A stretch of DNA of 64,000 bases from Bacteroidales bacterium UBA5326 (GCA_002408205.1 DHQY01000011.1:1-64000), one strand, 5' to 3'. Counted from the stretch's first letter, positions 52,969 through 62,924 are shown. Notes: generated from the letters alone by a model not told the origin. Program-made: numbers and translations.

Positions 52969-55900
52969 ATGAAAAAGATGTTAAATAAAACTCTGGAGAA
53001 AATCCTGACGGCGGCTTTATGCTTCCTCATGGCCGTACCCGGATTTGCTGCTACGCAAGATACGCAGGTGCGTATTGGCGGAACGGTTGTAGACCAGGCA
53101 GGCGTCGCTTTGCCGGGAGCTTATGTTTCTGTTGCAGGCACAAAAAAAGGGGTAAGCACAGGTATTGACGGTACCTTTTCCCTGGATGTGCCGGCTAATG
53201 CTGTCCTGCTTATTACCTATGTGGGGTTTAAAACAGTAGAAATGCCAGTTGGGGAACAGCGCATTTTTAATATTGTAATGGATGAGGATGCTAAGCTTTT
53301 GGACGATGTGATAGTGATAGGTTACGGTGTACAGCGCAAAAGTGATGTTACCGGAGCTATTGCTAAAATCAGCACTCAGGATATAGAGAACCGTTCAGTT
53401 TCTCGCGTAGAGGAAGCTCTGCAGGGTAAGACAGCCGGTGTACAGATAGTAACCACATCGGGAGCTCCGGGAAAAGGCATGGATATTCGTGTTCGCGGAA
53501 TCAGTTCTAACTCAAACTCTGTTAATCCAATCATATTAGTGGACGGATTGCAGGTGTCGGATCTTGGTTATCTGGATCCAAACAACATTGAATCTATTGA
53601 AGTTTTGAAAGATGCCGCTTCTGCCGCCATTTACGGTGCACAGGCAGGAAACGGTGTGGTGCTGGTAACCACCAGAACCGGGAAAAAAGCAACAGACGGA
53701 AAAGTTTTTTATGATTTCCAGTATATCCTGAACGATCTTGCCAAAGTCCCAGAGGTAATGAATGCAACCCAGTATATGAATTATATGGTAGAAGCCGGGA
53801 CGTTTACACAACAAGAATTTGATCTAAAATACGATGGGAAGACCGATACAAATTGGGCCGACGTGGCTTTTGAGACATCGGTATCGCAGCGTCACAGTAT
53901 AGGATTCCAGGGCGGTAATGAAAAAGGGAGTCTGTTCACTTCGTTGAACTACCTGTCACAGGACGGGATTGTGGTCGGCGATAAAGATGTCTATAACCGT
54001 CTTTCGGCCCAGGTAAATGCAGATTATAAAATCAAGAAGTGGCTTAAGATTGGAATGACCGCTTCTCTGGAGAAATGGGATATGAGTACTGTTTCTGAAA
54101 GTTCCGAATACGGAAGCCTTCTGGCCGCAGTGCTTTGTATGGATCCTCTTACACCCAATCTGTACAAACCAGAAAATCTGCCGGTATTTATGAAAAATAA
54201 CCAGGCCGACCCCGAATGGGTGGCGAGTTATAACGATTATCTAAAAAATAAAGACGGTGATTATTACGGTATTTCTCAATTTGTTACCTCTGAGCAGGTG
54301 CATCCCATGATTATGCGCGATGCCACAGACTCCAAAAGTTGGGGAGCTAATGCGCTCGGAACATTTTTTATTGATTTTATGCCTCTGAAAAATCTTACGA
54401 TTACCTCCAAACTGGGGTATCGCGCCGGATACAGTAATACCAAGACTTACGGAGGTTTGTATTATGCCAATGACATGGTTTACAGGAACCAGATTACTCT
54501 TTCCCGCAACTCAGGGAATAACCTGTATTACCAATGGGAGAATTATGCCAATTATAATCTGAACACAGGCAAGCATTATTTCAATGCAATGCTTGGTATT
54601 TCGTTTGCACAAACCAGGACGGATTACGTATCTGCCAGTACGAATGAACTGACTAAAGATCTTCCCCAGTTCAGGGACATCGCCTATTCTGCCGCAACGG
54701 CAACAAAAGGAATCGGAGGTTATTATACATTATCGGCCAAAATGTCCTATTTTGCCCGCCTGTCTTACACATATGCAGAAAAATACCTCCTGCAGGCAGT
54801 TGTCAGACGCGATGCTTTTGACACCTCTGTGTTGCCGCTTGAAAAAAGATGGGGAACGTTCCCGTCGGTTTCCGCCGGATGGGTTGCCTCCAAAGAAGGA
54901 TTTCTGTCCGGGAATCAAACCTTGTCGTATTTAAAATTGCGTGCCAGTTGGGGCCAAAACGGTAATATCGGACCATTGGGAGGTTTTGCATACAAAACGT
55001 CCATCGGATCGGGCTACACCTATCCGTATTACCCTGTTATTGGCTATAATGTGGGCTCGGCTCCTACCGGACTTACCAATCCCGATATAAGATGGGAAAC
55101 ATCCGAACAATTTGATCTTGGGGTAGATATTCGGATGTTCAAAGACCGGCTGGTATTTTCGGCCGATTATTACACCAAAGAAACAAAAGACCTTTTGGTC
55201 GCCACTACGCCGCCTTATGAAACGGGAGTCAGCAGCACTACAATAAATGCAGGTAATGTACACAACCACGGTTTTGAATTTGAACTGGCTTATAACGGCA
55301 ATGCAGGTGATTTCCGTTACGGGCTCCGGGGCAATTTATCTTATCTACATAACGAAGTCACCTGGCTCGATCCTTCCATCAGCCGTATTTCCGGAGGAAG
55401 TTATCATACGTATTCCGGTTTAACTGCGTTTGAAGTGGGATATCCAGTCTGGTACATGAGAGGTTATGAATTGGATCATATTGATCCTTCCACCGGAGAT
55501 CCTGTGTTTGTAGATCATACCGGAGACGGCGCTATTAGCGATGACGATAAGGTTATGATTGGTAGCGCCTTACCGGATTTTACGTACGGCATAACATTGA
55601 ATGCTTCCTGGAAAGGGCTGGATTTCACCATATTTGGGTCGGGCTCTTACGGAAATGATATTTTTTCTTTGCTTAACCGGGTGGATCGTCCAATGGGAAA
55701 TAAGCTGGCAGTTTATTATGAAAACCGCTGGACCCCGGGCAAAACGGATGCTATTTACCCTCGTCCTGGCTGTAATGACGAAGATAAATTCTGGATGTCA
55801 AATGCTGCAATCTTTGACGGTTCCTATTTCAAAATAAAACAAATCCAGCTGGGTTATTCGTTACCTGCAAAATGGATGAACAAAATTGCCGTAGGTTCAT

Positions 55901-56061
55901 TACGTTTTTATGTTTCTCTTGACGACTGGTTCTGTTTTACAAAATATCCCGGTATGGACCCCGAAGCTGCTTCTTATCAAGCCACTTCCGGGATGGGGCT
56001 GGACAAAGGCGCTTATCCTATGTCTAAAAAGACTATGTTCGGATTAAACATTACTTTCTAA
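52969..56061 (+). CDS. SusC/RagA-family TonB-dependent transporter (PUL 3)
   Basis: 1030 aa. The signal peptide ends at PGFAA (about 27), followed by the carboxypeptidase-regulatory-like domain (GTVVDQAGVALPGAYVSVAG, LLITYVGFKTVEM; about 37-115). The plug carries VIVIGYGVQRKSDVTGAI, ALQGKTAGVQIV, VRGISSNSNSVNPIILVDGL and IYGAQAGNGVVLVTTR. The barrel ends in MFGLNITF. There is no STN domain, in line with control by the hybrid two-component system. It imports the oligosaccharide captured by the next gene product. Confidence 0.97.
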   Translation: MKKMLNKTLEKILTAALCFLMAVPGFAATQDTQVRIGGTVVDQAGVALPGAYVSVAGTKKGVSTGIDGTFSLDVPANAVLLITYVGFKTVEMPVGEQRIFNIVMDEDAKLLDDVIVIGYGVQRKSDVTGAIAKISTQDIENRSVSRVEEALQGKTAGVQIVTTSGAPGKGMDIRVRGISSNSNSVNPIILVDGLQVSDLGYLDPNNIESIEVLKDAASAAIYGAQAGNGVVLVTTRTGKKATDGKVFYDFQYILNDLAKVPEVMNATQYMNYMVEAGTFTQQEFDLKYDGKTDTNWADVAFETSVSQRHSIGFQGGNEKGSLFTSLNYLSQDGIVVGDKDVYNRLSAQVNADYKIKKWLKIGMTASLEKWDMSTVSESSEYGSLLAAVLCMDPLTPNLYKPENLPVFMKNNQADPEWVASYNDYLKNKDGDYYGISQFVTSEQVHPMIMRDATDSKSWGANALGTFFIDFMPLKNLTITSKLGYRAGYSNTKTYGGLYYANDMVYRNQITLSRNSGNNLYYQWENYANYNLNTGKHYFNAMLGISFAQTRTDYVSASTNELTKDLPQFRDIAYSAATATKGIGGYYTLSAKMSYFARLSYTYAEKYLLQAVVRRDAFDTSVLPLEKRWGTFPSVSAGWVASKEGFLSGNQTLSYLKLRASWGQNGNIGPLGGFAYKTSIGSGYTYPYYPVIGYNVGSAPTGLTNPDIRWETSEQFDLGVDIRMFKDRLVFSADYYTKETKDLLVATTPPYETGVSSTTINAGNVHNHGFEFELAYNGNAGDFRYGLRGNLSYLHNEVTWLDPSISRISGGSYHTYSGLTAFEVGYPVWYMRGYELDHIDPSTGDPVFVDHTGDGAISDDDKVMIGSALPDFTYGITLNASWKGLDFTIFGSGSYGNDIFSLLNRVDRPMGNKLAVYYENRWTPGKTDAIYPRPGCNDEDKFWMSNAAIFDGSYFKIKQIQLGYSLPAKWMNKIAVGSLRFYVSLDDWFCFTKYPGMDPEAASYQATSGMGLDKGAYPMSKKTMFGLNITF

Positions 56062-56072
56062 AATGAACAGCT

Positions 56073-57647
56073 ATGAAAAAAATTATTATATCTCTGACAA
56101 TCTGCATAATGACATTTGTTTCCTGTGCGGAAAAACTGAATATTGAACAACAGGGCGTTATTTCCGAAGAATCATTTTACCAGACAGATGAACAGGCTGT
56201 AGAAGCGATCACTGCTGTGTACAATACCTGGAGGGGCCAATATTTCAACTGGTTTTATCTTAAAAACATGTTAGCCGATGATTCTTTTACCGGAGGTGGC
56301 GGACGGGGCGACAACAGTAATTTTGAAATGATCAACGAATATCGTTTCAGTTCTGCAAGTACGGTTATAAGTTCTGCTTTCAGCGGACTCTACAGCATAA
56401 TTTATATGTCAAACCTTATAGTAGACAGAGTTGTTCCCGATACGGACATAAAAGCCCGGGTAGTAGGCGAGGCGATGGCTGCACGTGCCTGGGCCATGAC
56501 CGAACTTATTTCATTGTGGGGACCGGTTCCCTTTGCAGATCATGTACTGGGAGCCGATGAATACCAGTTGCCAAACGGCGATGTTTCTGAAATGTGGGCG
56601 TGGGTGGAAGAAAATCTGACTCATGCGGCCAATTTTCTTCCTTCCAAACCTGGTGTAGAAGGACAATCTGAGATAGGAGCACGTCTTACAAAAGAAGCTG
56701 CTCTGGCTTTTTTGGGTAAAGCACAGATTTTCCAGGGTAAATATGCAGAAGCGGCTGCCAGCCTGAAAACCGTAATAAATTCCGGGAATTATGCGCTCGT
56801 TAATGATTTCAGTCAGGTTTTGAGATCTTCCACCGACTTTGGCTCTGAGAATATTTTTGAATCTAACTCCTTAAATGACAATGATAATGCATGGTCACAG
56901 GGTACTATGCTTTTTGGTCTTATGGCTAATTGGCGTTCAGATCATCTCACGGGTATGCCGGAAGGTATCTGGAATACCGGATGGGGTTTTTACAACCCGA
57001 CAAAAACATTATATGATGCATTTATTGACATGGAAGGGCCCCAGGGCTACAGGCTGCTCAATACAATTAAAACCAAAGACCAAATGGGAGGAGGTTGGGC
57101 GTTTGACTGGAACACTTACACATATACGTATGTTCCTATTACCATTATTTCTCCTTTGTACGGCAATGAGGGGTATCTGCAATGGAAGCACAGGATGCCC
57201 AGCGATGAAGTTATTACCACCTCCTGGGGGTATTCCACACATACGAACTTCCGTTGGATGCGTTATGCAGAGGTGTTGCTGCTGGCTTCTGAAGCCAGTC
57301 TGCAATCCGGAGATGCTGCCTCTGCGCTGATTTATATTAACGAGGTTCGTTCACGTGCCAGGCTCAATCCGTTATCAAACGTAACATTAGATGATATTAA
57401 AAAAGAAAAACGCCTGGAACTTTGCTTTGAAGGTTGCCGTTACCAGGATCTGGTACGCTGGGGTGACGCCGCCACTGTACTGGCTAATCAGGGCAAAGAA
57501 ATCCCCGCTTTAAGTGCGGACGGGAGCGTTTCCATTGTGGTTACGAACACTCAATACGGTTTTAAAACCGGGAAACACGAATTGTTGCCATTTCCCGAAC
57601 ATGAAATGAACGTAAATAAAAACCTGAAACAAAACCCCGGCTGGTGA
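56073..57647 (+). CDS. SusD-family glycan-binding lipoprotein (PUL 3)
   Basis: 524 aa lipoprotein (MKKIIISLTICIMTFVSC, then AEKLNIEQQGVISEESFY). SusD landmarks are QAVEAITAVYNTWRG, VVGEAMAARAWAMTELISLWGPVPF, TKEAALAFLGKAQIFQGKYAEAAASL, WMRYAEVLLLASEASLQSGD, IYINEVRSRARLN, KKEKRLELCFEGCRYQDLVRWGD and a C-terminal PFPEHEMNVNKNLKQNPGW. It follows SusC by 11 bp. Confidence 0.97.
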   Translation: MKKIIISLTICIMTFVSCAEKLNIEQQGVISEESFYQTDEQAVEAITAVYNTWRGQYFNWFYLKNMLADDSFTGGGGRGDNSNFEMINEYRFSSASTVISSAFSGLYSIIYMSNLIVDRVVPDTDIKARVVGEAMAARAWAMTELISLWGPVPFADHVLGADEYQLPNGDVSEMWAWVEENLTHAANFLPSKPGVEGQSEIGARLTKEAALAFLGKAQIFQGKYAEAAASLKTVINSGNYALVNDFSQVLRSSTDFGSENIFESNSLNDNDNAWSQGTMLFGLMANWRSDHLTGMPEGIWNTGWGFYNPTKTLYDAFIDMEGPQGYRLLNTIKTKDQMGGGWAFDWNTYTYTYVPITIISPLYGNEGYLQWKHRMPSDEVITTSWGYSTHTNFRWMRYAEVLLLASEASLQSGDAASALIYINEVRSRARLNPLSNVTLDDIKKEKRLELCFEGCRYQDLVRWGDAATVLANQGKEIPALSADGSVSIVVTNTQYGFKTGKHELLPFPEHEMNVNKNLKQNPGW

Positions 57648-57655
57648 AAAAAATA

Positions 57656-57663
57656 TAGATTTG
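57656..57663 (+). promoter_or_regulatory. -7 promoter box before the CE1 esterase
   Basis: TAGATTTG ends 17 nt before the ATG at 57681. It suggests that the enzyme genes after SusD can also be transcribed independently. Confidence 0.45.
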
Positions 57664-57680
57664 TATAAATATAATTCAGT

Positions 57681-58862
57681 ATGAAAAAATTAGTTGTATT
57701 TCTTTTTGCTTTGTTCCTTTTACAGGTTCATACCTACGGACAACAGGCTATTTTTCAGGGAGCACCCCAGATCGTTTCTCCCGAAATCCATTCAGACGGC
57801 TCCGTTACTTTCCGCTTTCAGGCTCCGAATGCCGGAGAGGTCAGGCTTACAGGCGATTTTCTGCCGCCCGACGGCTGGATGCCCGGTAGTGTTACAATGG
57901 AAAAAAATGCAGAAGGCGTGTGGTCTTACACAACCCGGCCGTTATCTTCAGATCTGTACGGATACGCTTTTATTGTAGACGGGCTAAGATCTATGGACCC
58001 TAATAACGTATATATGATCCGCGATGTGGCTTCTGTGACCAATGTTTTTATTGTTCCCGGCGGGCAGGGCGATTATTACTCGGTCAACAAAGTGCCTCAC
58101 GGGACCGTCTTACGTACTTGGTATGACAGTCCTTCGGACCAGTATGAACAAAAGCGCCGTATTACCATTTATACTCCTCCGGGGTATGAAAACGGCAAGG
58201 ACAAATATCCCGTTTTCTATTTGTTACACGGGATGGGCGGCGACGAAGAAGCCTGGATCAACCTGGGACGTACGTCGCAAATACTGGACAATCTGATTGC
58301 CAGCGGAAAAGCGAAACCCATGATCGTAGTTATGTCTAACGGAAATGTAATTCAGGAAGCAGCTCCCGGCGAATCTTCCCTGGGTTTGTACAAGCCTGGT
58401 ATGCAATTGGACGGAACAATGGACGGACAATTTGAGGTCGCTTTCAAAGATGTGATCAAATTTGTGGAAAGCCGGTTCCGGGTTATTCCCCGTAAGTCTG
58501 ACAGGGCTGTTGCCGGTCTGTCCATGGGCGGATTTCATGCGCTTCATATATCTCGGTATTATCCCAATACGTTTGATTATATAGGTTTGTTTTCCGCAGC
58601 TATTATGACGGATGAAAGACAGGCGTCCAATCCCGTTTACGCCGGCTTTGACAAAACGCTCCAGGCTCAGAAAGATAATGGCTATAAATTATACTGGATA
58701 GGCATAGGCAAAACAGATTTCCTTTATAAAGCCAACGCTGAATACAGGCAGAAGTTGGACAAGATGCAAATGCCTTATGTTTACAGGGAAAGCGAAGGCG
58801 GACATACCTGGACCAACTGGCGGTTATACCTGACTGAATTTGTGCCGCTGTTGTTTAAATAG
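57681..58862 (+). CDS. CE1 esterase with N-terminal CBM48-like domain
   Basis: 393 aa, secreted (MKKLVVFLFALFLLQVHTYGQ). An N-terminal early-set/CBM48-like domain (about 30-115; VTFRFQAPNAGEVRLTGDF, GVWSYTTRPLSSDLYGYAFI, NNVYMIRD) is joined to an esterase-D-like alpha/beta hydrolase with ITIYTPPGYENGKDKYPVFYLLHGMGGDEEAW, the nucleophile elbow GLSMGGFHAL (S281) and EGGHTW (H375). This combination is common in Bacteroidota feruloyl and acetyl xylan esterases. With GH3 and GH51 next to it, removal of ferulate or acetate from arabinoxylan is the best guess. A glucomannan or other esterase role cannot be excluded. Confidence 0.9.
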   Translation: MKKLVVFLFALFLLQVHTYGQQAIFQGAPQIVSPEIHSDGSVTFRFQAPNAGEVRLTGDFLPPDGWMPGSVTMEKNAEGVWSYTTRPLSSDLYGYAFIVDGLRSMDPNNVYMIRDVASVTNVFIVPGGQGDYYSVNKVPHGTVLRTWYDSPSDQYEQKRRITIYTPPGYENGKDKYPVFYLLHGMGGDEEAWINLGRTSQILDNLIASGKAKPMIVVMSNGNVIQEAAPGESSLGLYKPGMQLDGTMDGQFEVAFKDVIKFVESRFRVIPRKSDRAVAGLSMGGFHALHISRYYPNTFDYIGLFSAAIMTDERQASNPVYAGFDKTLQAQKDNGYKLYWIGIGKTDFLYKANAEYRQKLDKMQMPYVYRESEGGHTWTNWRLYLTEFVPLLFK

Positions 58863-58879
58863 TGAAAAAAACCTGAAAA

Positions 58880-61252
58880 ATGAAAAAATACCTGACTTTC
58901 TTATTGATTGCAATGTTCGTATCTCTCATGGCCATCCGGTGCGGAGAACACAGGCAACCTACTGTCTATATAGACGGAGTTCCTCAATTGAACCCGGACA
59001 ATATAGATGAGATCATCCCGGCTATGACCCTGGACGAGAAGGTGTCGTTGCTTATTGGCACCGGCATGGCCGGTTTTTCAGGTGACGATCCGGTAATAGG
59101 CGAGACAAGGGACCTGGTTCCCGGGGCTGCCGGTACTACCTGGCCGGTTCCGCGCCTGGGTATCCCGGCCATTGTTCTGGCGGACGGCCCGGCCGGTTTG
59201 CGCATTGCCCCGCAGAGACCGGGCGATACGGCCACCTATTTCTGTACAGCCTTTCCCATTGCCACTCAACTGGCCTCGTCGTGGGACCTTGATCTGGTAA
59301 GGGAAGCGGGAGTACATATGGGCGCCGAGGTCCTTGAATACGGAGTGGACGTACTGCTGGGACCCGGCATGAATCTGCACCGTAATCCCCTTTGCGGACG
59401 TAACTTTGAATATTACTCGGAAGATCCTTTCCTCACAGGGAAAATTGCAGCTGCCATGGTAACCGGCGTTCAGTCCAACGGAGTGGGAACTTCTGTTAAG
59501 CATTTTGCTGCCAACAGCCAGGAAACGAACCGTATGGCCAACGATGCCCGTATGTCTGTGCGCGCCCTGAGGGAATTATATCTGAAAGGGTTCGAGATAG
59601 CGGTTAAAGAGGCTCAACCCCGTACCATCATGACCTCGTACAACAAAATTAACGGTACCTATACTTCCGAAAGCCGGGATTTGCTCACTACCGTTACCCG
59701 TAGCGAGTGGGGGTTTGAAGGGACTATAATGACCGACTGGTTTGGGGGAAAAGATGCCGCTGCACAGGTCTATGCAGGGAACGATCTGCTTATGCCCGGA
59801 CGCCCGGATCAGAAAGAAGCCATTATGAAAGCATTACAGGAGGGTACTCTGGAAGAAAAATACGTGGACGAAAATGTTAAAAGAATACTGGAGCTGATTG
59901 TTAATTCTCCGCGCTTCAAAGGGTATGCATACTCAAATAAACCCGACCTTCAAACTAATGCCCTGGTAACGCGCCGTGCGGGAGCCGAAGGTATGGTATT
60001 GCTGAAAAACGATTCCGGGACACTTCCTTTGACTGACAGTATCAAAAACATTGCCGCGTTCGGAAATACATCCTATGCTTTCATTTCGGGAGGTACCGGC
60101 AGCGGTGATGTGAATGAAGCATATACCGTATCGCTTGTTCAGGGGCTGACCAATGCCGGTTATGTACTTGATGAAAGTCTTAATTCTGCATACGAAGCCT
60201 ACCGGAAAACTGAACTGGAGAAACAGGCTAAGGCCTATGAGGGGCAACAGTGGTTTATGCCCAAAGCGCCTATTGGCGAATACCTTCCCCCGGACAAAAA
60301 TATTGCTGTGCCGGCCGATAAAAACGAATTGGCTATTATTACAATAGGCCGGAATTCCGGGGAATTTACCGACCGAAAACTGGCGGATGATTTCTTGCTT
60401 AGTCAGACGGAAAAAAAGCTCATAGAAAAGGTTTGCGAAGCTTTTCATGCCCGGGGAAAGAAAGTGGTACTTATAATAAACGCCGGCGGTGTTATTGAAA
60501 CCGCTTCGTGGAAATCTCTTCCCGACGCCATTCTTCTGGCCTGGCAGGGCGGGCAGGAAGGCGGAAATGCCGTGGCTGATATTCTTTCCGGGAAGGTTAA
60601 TCCGTCCGGAAAGCTCACCATGACTTTTCCCGTGGGTTGGGAAGATCATCCTTCTTCCGCTGAATTTCCGGCCGGAGCCGATATGGATATTATGGCTCTG
60701 CTGGCTGCAATGACCGGAGGTGATGAGCAGAAAGACAAAGACGCTGTCCGTACGGTTGACTATACAGACTATGTGGAAGATATCTTTGTGGGGTATCGTG
60801 CCTTTGAACATAGCGGAACGGCCGTTTCGTATCCTTTCGGATACGGGCTTTCCTATACTGCCTTTGAGTACGGGATACCTGCTGTCTCGGCTAAAAAAGA
60901 CGTGTTCACCATAACCGTGGAAGTGAAGAATACGGGCGAAACGGCCGGTCGGGAAGTGGTTCAGGTTTATGTGGGCGCTCCTGCAAAAGATATGATTAAA
61001 CCGGTAAAAGAGTTGCGTGCTTTTGGCAAGACCAAACTGTTGGAGCCGGGTGAATCGGAAACGCTTGCTTTTACATTTACTGCGCGGGATCTGGCCTCTT
61101 TTGATGCCGTCCGTTCGGGTTGGGTAACCGAAAGCGGCTTATATAAAATTTATCTGGGCGCTTCTTCTGCCGATATTCGCCGGGAGACTTCTGCAACTGT
61201 GAAAAAGGAAATATTTGTGGCTGTTAACAACGTATTAACTCCGCAGATCTGA
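58880..61252 (+). CDS. GH3 beta-glycosidase lipoprotein
   Basis: 790 aa. The signal peptide ends LMAIRC, a lipobox-like site. The GH3 N-domain shows LGIPAIVLADGPAGLRI, LLGPGMNLHRNPLCGRNFEYYSED, GTSVKHFAANSQETNRM and the nucleophile IMTDWFGG (D286). The C-domain contains ILLAWQGGQEGGNAVADILSG and the fibronectin-III-like end (VSYPFGYGLSYTAFEYG, VEVKNTGETAGREVVQVYV). Activity may be beta-xylosidase or beta-glucosidase; the sequence alone does not decide, though the neighbours favour xylose or arabinose release. A terminator follows 30 bp after the stop. Confidence 0.95.
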   Translation: MKKYLTFLLIAMFVSLMAIRCGEHRQPTVYIDGVPQLNPDNIDEIIPAMTLDEKVSLLIGTGMAGFSGDDPVIGETRDLVPGAAGTTWPVPRLGIPAIVLADGPAGLRIAPQRPGDTATYFCTAFPIATQLASSWDLDLVREAGVHMGAEVLEYGVDVLLGPGMNLHRNPLCGRNFEYYSEDPFLTGKIAAAMVTGVQSNGVGTSVKHFAANSQETNRMANDARMSVRALRELYLKGFEIAVKEAQPRTIMTSYNKINGTYTSESRDLLTTVTRSEWGFEGTIMTDWFGGKDAAAQVYAGNDLLMPGRPDQKEAIMKALQEGTLEEKYVDENVKRILELIVNSPRFKGYAYSNKPDLQTNALVTRRAGAEGMVLLKNDSGTLPLTDSIKNIAAFGNTSYAFISGGTGSGDVNEAYTVSLVQGLTNAGYVLDESLNSAYEAYRKTELEKQAKAYEGQQWFMPKAPIGEYLPPDKNIAVPADKNELAIITIGRNSGEFTDRKLADDFLLSQTEKKLIEKVCEAFHARGKKVVLIINAGGVIETASWKSLPDAILLAWQGGQEGGNAVADILSGKVNPSGKLTMTFPVGWEDHPSSAEFPAGADMDIMALLAAMTGGDEQKDKDAVRTVDYTDYVEDIFVGYRAFEHSGTAVSYPFGYGLSYTAFEYGIPAVSAKKDVFTITVEVKNTGETAGREVVQVYVGAPAKDMIKPVKELRAFGKTKLLEPGESETLAFTFTARDLASFDAVRSGWVTESGLYKIYLGASSADIRRETSATVKKEIFVAVNNVLTPQI

Positions 61253-61281
61253 TTTTTTCCGGAAAATAGATTTTGTTGTGG

Positions 61282-61309
61282 AAAACCACCTCGTCCGGGG
61301 TGGTTTTTT
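61282..61309 (+). terminator. Rho-independent terminator after GH3
   Basis: AAAACCACC (61282-61290) pairs with GGTGGTTTT (61299-61307), loop TCGTCCGG, with a run of six T at 61304-61309. It separates GH3 from GH51, which has its own -7 box at 61322-61329. Confidence 0.85.
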
Positions 61310-61321
61310 CCTGTTAAATAG

Positions 61322-61329
61322 TAAATTTG
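61322..61329 (+). promoter_or_regulatory. -7 promoter box, GH51
   Basis: TAAATTTG ends 4 nt before the ATG at 61334, so the GH51 mRNA should be leaderless. Confidence 0.6.
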
Positions 61330-61333
61330 ACGT

Positions 61334-62881
61334 ATGAAAAGAATTACAACCCTGGTGGTACTGTTGGCATGTCTGCCAATGGACGCACAAGAAAAAGCCG
61401 TCATTGACCTGCTGCCTCAAAAGGAAACATGGCGCATAGAAAAAGAGATTTACGGACATTTCGCCGAGCATTTGGGCACCTGTATTTACGGGGGCCTCTG
61501 GGTAGGTCCCGATTCTCACATTCCCAATACGCAGGGATACCGTAACGACGTGCTCGATGCCCTGAAAAACCTGCAGATACCGGTCCTGCGGTGGCCGGGC
61601 GGCTGTTTTGCCGATGAGTACCACTGGCGTGAGGGGATAGGTCCGCGGCAACTGAGACCAAAAATGATCAATACCCACTGGGGAGGGACCGTGGAGGATA
61701 ACAGTTTTGGTACGCATGAATTCCTTAATCTTTGCGAATTATTGGGTTGTGAACCCTATATAAGCGCAAACCTCGGAAGCGGGACGGTAGAGGAAATGGC
61801 CGACTGGGTTGAATATATGACCTCCCCCGCTGACAGCCCTTTGGCTAATCTCCGACGGGAAAACGGACGGGATAAACCATGGAAAGTCACCTATCTGGGA
61901 GTGGGGAATGAGAGTTGGGGCTGCGGAGGCAATATGCGTCCCGAGTTCTATGCAGACCAGTACCGCAGGTATGCCACTTATTGCCGGAATTTCGGGGATA
62001 ACCGATTGTTTAAAATTGCGGTGGGGCCCAGTGATTTTGACGTTAACTGGACAGAGGTTATGATGAAGAACGTAGGCAGACGCATGGACGGACTTTCGGT
62101 CCATTTTTATACGGTTTATAATTGGAATGCCAAAGGCTCCGCCACAAAGTTCACCTCCGACGATTATTACTGGACACTTGGAAAATGCCTGGATATAGAT
62201 AATGTGATAAAGTCTCACAGTGCCGTAATGGACCGGACCGATCCTGATAAACGGATCTCTCTCATGGTAGACGAATGGGGAACCTGGTGGGATGAAGAGC
62301 CGGGTACCGTACGGGGTCATCTGTACCAGCAGAATACCATGCGGGATGCTTTTGTGGCTGCCCTTTCACTCATGGTATTCCACCAGCATGCAGACCGGGT
62401 CAAAATGGCGAATATAGCACAGCTGGCGAATGTACTCCAGGCGATGGTCCTGACCAAAGACGACAAAATGATTCTTACTCCCTCTTATCACGTGTTTGAA
62501 ATGTTCAAAGTGCATCAGGGGGCTGCCTTTATGCCGCTCAATGTGAAGGCTTCGGATATTGTAACACGCGACAAGCGTGTCATTCAGACGGTATATGCCA
62601 CCGCTTCTGTGAATGAAAAGGGGATAATGCACATCTCTCTGGCCAATGTTTGCCTGGACAAGTCATGTGAAGTTACTATCAATCTGAACGGGGTTCATTT
62701 CAAAGAACCCGCAGGCAGGATACTTACCTCGGCGCAAATAACGGATTATAACGATTTTGATCATCCTCATACCGTCATGCCGGTTGTTTATTCAGGTTTG
62801 AAGTCCGGCAATGGCACTCTTACACTTACCATGCCTGCCAAATCCATTGTAACACTGGAGTTGCTCCCGGCCGGAAAATAA
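61334..62881 (+). CDS. GH51 alpha-L-arabinofuranosidase
   Basis: 515 aa. It begins MKRITTLVVLLACLPMDAQE, a signal peptide, so the enzyme is exported; many GH51 enzymes are cytoplasmic. Barrel motifs: EIYGHFAEHLGTCIYGGLWVG, VLRWPGGCFADEYHWREGIG, GTHEFLNLCELLGCEPYIS, YLGVGNESWGCGGNM with acid/base E193 and LMVDEWGTWWDEEPG with nucleophile E314. The C-terminal beta domain ends ITLELLP-like (SIVTLELLPAG). It releases L-arabinofuranose from arabinoxylan or arabinan side chains. It has its own promoter after the GH3 terminator. Confidence 0.96.
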   Translation: MKRITTLVVLLACLPMDAQEKAVIDLLPQKETWRIEKEIYGHFAEHLGTCIYGGLWVGPDSHIPNTQGYRNDVLDALKNLQIPVLRWPGGCFADEYHWREGIGPRQLRPKMINTHWGGTVEDNSFGTHEFLNLCELLGCEPYISANLGSGTVEEMADWVEYMTSPADSPLANLRRENGRDKPWKVTYLGVGNESWGCGGNMRPEFYADQYRRYATYCRNFGDNRLFKIAVGPSDFDVNWTEVMMKNVGRRMDGLSVHFYTVYNWNAKGSATKFTSDDYYWTLGKCLDIDNVIKSHSAVMDRTDPDKRISLMVDEWGTWWDEEPGTVRGHLYQQNTMRDAFVAALSLMVFHQHADRVKMANIAQLANVLQAMVLTKDDKMILTPSYHVFEMFKVHQGAAFMPLNVKASDIVTRDKRVIQTVYATASVNEKGIMHISLANVCLDKSCEVTINLNGVHFKEPAGRILTSAQITDYNDFDHPHTVMPVVYSGLKSGNGTLTLTMPAKSIVTLELLPAGK

Positions 62882-62916
62882 AGAAAATGAAAGGCCCGTT
62901 ATTAAAAAGAAATCAC

Positions 62917-62924
62917 TATTTTTG
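62917..62924 (+). promoter_or_regulatory. -7 promoter box, MFS transporter
   Basis: TATTTTTG ends 39 nt before the ATG at 62964. Confidence 0.45.

Noticed and set aside
59933..60811. A 292-codon minus-strand frame inside GH3
   Set aside because: Shadow of a well-supported enzyme gene.
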